A program made the translations under genes and the position numbers. Shown here one piece after another: positions 34,339-36,177 of a DNA stretch of 36,177 bases. Within the stretch, counting starts at the first letter, position 1. Each line of letters starts with the position of its first letter. The notes beneath the pieces were generated by a model. That model had not been told where the DNA came from. It did no database searches and saw only the letters and a list, made by a program, of their open reading frames with translations. The DNA comes from Variovorax sp. YR752 (GTDB lineage: Bacteria; Pseudomonadota; Gammaproteobacteria; Burkholderiales; Burkholderiaceae_C), in contig CAMATD010000001.1 in assembly GCA_945860785.1 (NCBI GenBank), positions 70,518-106,694 of the forward strand, read 5' to 3'.

Positions 34339-34587
34339 TCAGCCTTCACGGCGATAGATCGCCCACTTCACGGTCAGGATGTCCGCGGCGATCTTGGCGG
34401 CATTGACGCCGGCGTAGGTTTCGGAGGGGTTGAATTCGAAGGCCTCCTGGTATCGCTTGACCTGGGCGTAGTCCCGGTCGAAGGTTATCGGACCCATGAG
34501 CTCGACAGGATCGACGCCCGCGGGAAGCGCCAGGAATTTCTGGGGATCGGTAGCACTTTGATAGAGGTCGACGCTCATCAGGTTCAT
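34339..34587 (-). CDS. small hypothetical protein
   Basis: 82 residues from ATG 34587, chosen because GAGGA lies seven to eight bases upstream; an ATG nine bases later is the alternative. The sequence (MNLMSVDLYQSATDPQKFLA, LPAGVDPVELMGPITFDRDY, ETYAGVNAAKIAADILTVKW) has no signal or membrane helix and no recognised motif. It converges on gcvP and is followed at distance by the DUF3014 gene on the same strand. Probably a genuine small cytosolic protein; function unknown. Confidence 0.65.
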   Translation of the reverse strand: MNLMSVDLYQSATDPQKFLALPAGVDPVELMGPITFDRDYAQVKRYQEAFEFNPSETYAGVNAAKIAADILTVKWAIYRREG

Positions 34588-34672
34588 ACGGTTGTCCTCA
34601 AGATCTTGAGAACAAATCATCTGCGCCATCCGCGCCGCGTGCAATCGGCCTGCGCCTACACGGCGCACGGCA

Positions 34673-35578
34673 TCAGGGCTGCTTCTTCTTGGCCAGCTCG
34701 CCCGTGGCGATCTGCTGGCGGAAGCCGCGCAGGCTGGCCTTCACCTTGTGCTCGTTCTCCGGCCCCATGCGCACCATGATCTTCTGCCCGGACGACAGCG
34801 ATTCGAGCTTCGGATCGACGTACTCGTAGCGCACCCACGGCCGCTGCGAAGGCACGTCGCCCTTCACCTCGACCAGCCGCACCTGCACCGGGCCCTTCGG
34901 CTCGGGCGCCTGCAGCAGGTGATCGATCACCGCAATGAGCCGGTCGTTGAAGTAGCGCCCCGGAAAGCCCAGCTCTTCATAGACGGTCTGGAACAGCGGA
35001 TAGAGCTTGGCATACACCGTCACCGCCTTGGCCGGATCGACCGACTCGGCGAACAGCACGATGCCGTTGTAGCGCGCCGCGTTGTTGGCGGCGATGGTCT
35101 GCGTCGCGCCCTGCCCTTCGGTGATGAAGCGCTGCCCCGTCGGCTGCACCGGCCATGCGCTGGCGGGCGCCTGCTCGCGCGCCAAGTTGTCGACCGTGGC
35201 GATGAAGCGCCGCACGATGCCGTCGGACCGCAGGTACGCCGCCACATGCTTGGCGCCCAGCAGCTCGGTCAGTGCCTTCATGACGCGCGAATCGGAATTC
35301 GCAAGCGCCGGCAATGCGGCATCGGGTGGTGCGAGCGCATCGACGGGGTTCTGCGGACCCGTGGGCTCGGCAGCGGGCACCGGTGCGGCGGGCCCGTCGT
35401 TCGGCGCGGCGGCGACCGGCGTGGGCTCGGGCGGTTTCTGCTGCTGGTACCAGCGCCAGCCGAAGAAGGCGGCGGCCAGCGCCAGCAGCGCGATGACGAT
35501 GAGGGTGCCCACCGGGGCCTCGCGGCGGGGTCTGAATTCTGGGGCGTCCCTGGAGTCGGGAGATTCGCTGTCGGACAT
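34673..35578 (-). CDS. DUF3014 membrane-anchored protein
   Basis: 301 residues from ATG 35578 with AAAGGAA ahead. A short cytosolic N-terminus is followed by one membrane helix (GTLIVIALLALAAAFFGWRW), a long Pro/Ala linker, and the DUF3014 domain: VMKALTELLGAKHVAAYLRS, DGIVRRFIATVDNLARE, NAARYNGIVLFAESVDPAKA, YAKLYPLFQTVYEELGFPGR and PWVRYEYVDPKLESLSSGQK. The family is common in Betaproteobacteria and has no established function. The large domain should lie in the periplasm. Confidence 0.88.
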   Translation of the reverse strand: MSDSESPDSRDAPEFRPRREAPVGTLIVIALLALAAAFFGWRWYQQQKPPEPTPVAAAPNDGPAAPVPAAEPTGPQNPVDALAPPDAALPALANSDSRVMKALTELLGAKHVAAYLRSDGIVRRFIATVDNLAREQAPASAWPVQPTGQRFITEGQGATQTIAANNAARYNGIVLFAESVDPAKAVTVYAKLYPLFQTVYEELGFPGRYFNDRLIAVIDHLLQAPEPKGPVQVRLVEVKGDVPSQRPWVRYEYVDPKLESLSSGQKIMVRMGPENEHKVKASLRGFRQQIATGELAKKKQP

Positions 35579-35705
35579 GGCGGCACGTTCCTTTGCTGGC
35601 GATCGGGTGGTGCGAAGGTGTAGTGCGATGTTGCACCAATTCGGGCCTCCGCAATGCCACAACCTCGTAACGCCCTGTGACGCGCCGCCCGCGCGAAAGG
35701 AAAGT

Positions 35706-36177
35706 TCAGCCGAGGCGAACGACATGCGCCTGCCGCGGGTCCACCTTGCCCGCATGCAGGTCGTCGATCACCGCCTGCGCATGTGTGAAGCCCTCGCCAT
35801 GGGCCAGCGTCATCCAGCGGTTGCCCGGCTTGCTCAGTTCAGCGATGAAGCTGCCCTGCGCTTCGTTGAAGCGGCGGTTGACCTCCTGCGGGCCCCAGTC
35901 GGCGTTCCGCTTGCGGATCTGCACCGGGGCGAAGTAGAGCTGGGGCGTGGGGCCGGGCAACGCATCGGTGTTGCCGAGAAACTCGGTCTTCTGCGCCGAG
36001 TCGGCATAGCAGTCGTAGACCAGCGCATCGCCGAAGTGGTGGTGGATGGTGGCGCGCAGCGCGTCGTTGCCCGAGAAGTCGATGTAGAGCGTGGGCACGT
36101 CGGCCGGCAGCGAAGTGACTTCGCCATAGCTCAGCGTGCGGTCGTAGCAATCCAGCCCCTCCACGAAGGCGCGATTG
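35706..36177 (-). CDS. DUF2855 family protein, cut by the window edge
   Basis: Only the C-terminal 156 residues or so are present; the frame stays open through the last base, so the true start lies outside. The visible part (FVEGLDCYDRTLSYGEVTSL, VPTLYIDFSGNDALRATIHH, GPTPQLYFAPVQIRKRNADW, GPQEVNRRFNEAQGSFI) matches the end of DUF2855 proteins, which are distant relatives of zinc-less medium-chain dehydrogenases. Catalytic function unknown. A GTG at 36164 could be mistaken for a start. Confidence 0.82.
   Translation of the reverse strand, partial: NRAFVEGLDCYDRTLSYGEVTSLPADVPTLYIDFSGNDALRATIHHHFGDALVYDCYADSAQKTEFLGNTDALPGPTPQLYFAPVQIRKRNADWGPQEVNRRFNEAQGSFIAELSKPGNRWMTLAHGEGFTHAQAVIDDLHAGKVDPRQAHVVRLG

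Overview
The window is high-GC, densely packed bacterial chromosome with short intergenic gaps and many ATGA-type stop/start overlaps. Gene content (tandem glycine riboswitch with gcvTHP, ETF-ubiquinone oxidoreductase, TRAP transporter, three-part GMC dehydrogenase with a multiheme cytochrome c, EptA with PAP2 phosphatases, DUF3014 and DUF2855 proteins) fits a betaproteobacterium of the Burkholderiales, most likely Comamonadaceae close to Variovorax. The genus is an inference from protein style; no rRNA or tRNA gene was seen to confirm it.

Layout. 1-5.5 kb: a secreted FKBP prolyl isomerase, then a minimal ethanolamine catabolic operon (permease, eutB, eutC, no microcompartment genes), followed by a lipoprotein HAD phosphatase resembling phosphorylcholine phosphatase, which could feed it. 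5.5-9.5 kb: a minus-strand operon for a periplasmic GMC-type dehydrogenase (Tat-signal small subunit, flavoprotein, triheme cytochrome c). 9.6-10.2 kb: an AhpD-like protein. 10.2-15.5 kb: an envelope module with EptA-type phosphoethanolamine transferase and two PAP2 phosphatases, divergent from an OmpR-type response regulator and histidine kinase. 15.5-18.3 kb: a minus-strand operon of SDR, EamA transporter, hotdog thioesterase and a secreted unknown protein. 18.4-20.1 kb: ETF-QO, then a strong terminator and a long inverted repeat. 20.4-23.0 kb: a TPR-like secreted protein, a DUF3455 lipoprotein, and an ECF sigma/anti-sigma pair. 23.1-26.0 kb: a DctPQM TRAP transporter. 26.1-27.3 kb: two small hypothetical genes. 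27.3-29.5 kb: a visibly AT-richer accessory island with tandem paralogous single-pass membrane proteins and a 52-residue ORF, bounded by short direct repeats. 29.5-34.3 kb: tandem glycine riboswitch and gcvT-gcvH-gcvP. 34.3 kb to the end: a small unknown, a DUF3014 membrane-anchored protein and a truncated DUF2855 protein.

Two things stand out. First, the island at 27.3-29.5 kb is the best candidate for an undescribed system: three (formerly three or four) membrane proteins sharing a TM helix followed by a TA-x-x-K-(L/I)-x-(L/I)-x-LF-(D/E)-KR motif, lodged just in front of the glycine riboswitch. Second, at least five otherwise well-preserved genes are broken by a single lesion (frameshifts in eutB, a PAP2 gene and an SDR gene; in-frame TAG codons in the HAD lipoprotein and in a Cds6-like protein), and a sixth case is in the island. 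That density suggests either residual sequencing error or recent decay, and each was reconstructed by hand here.
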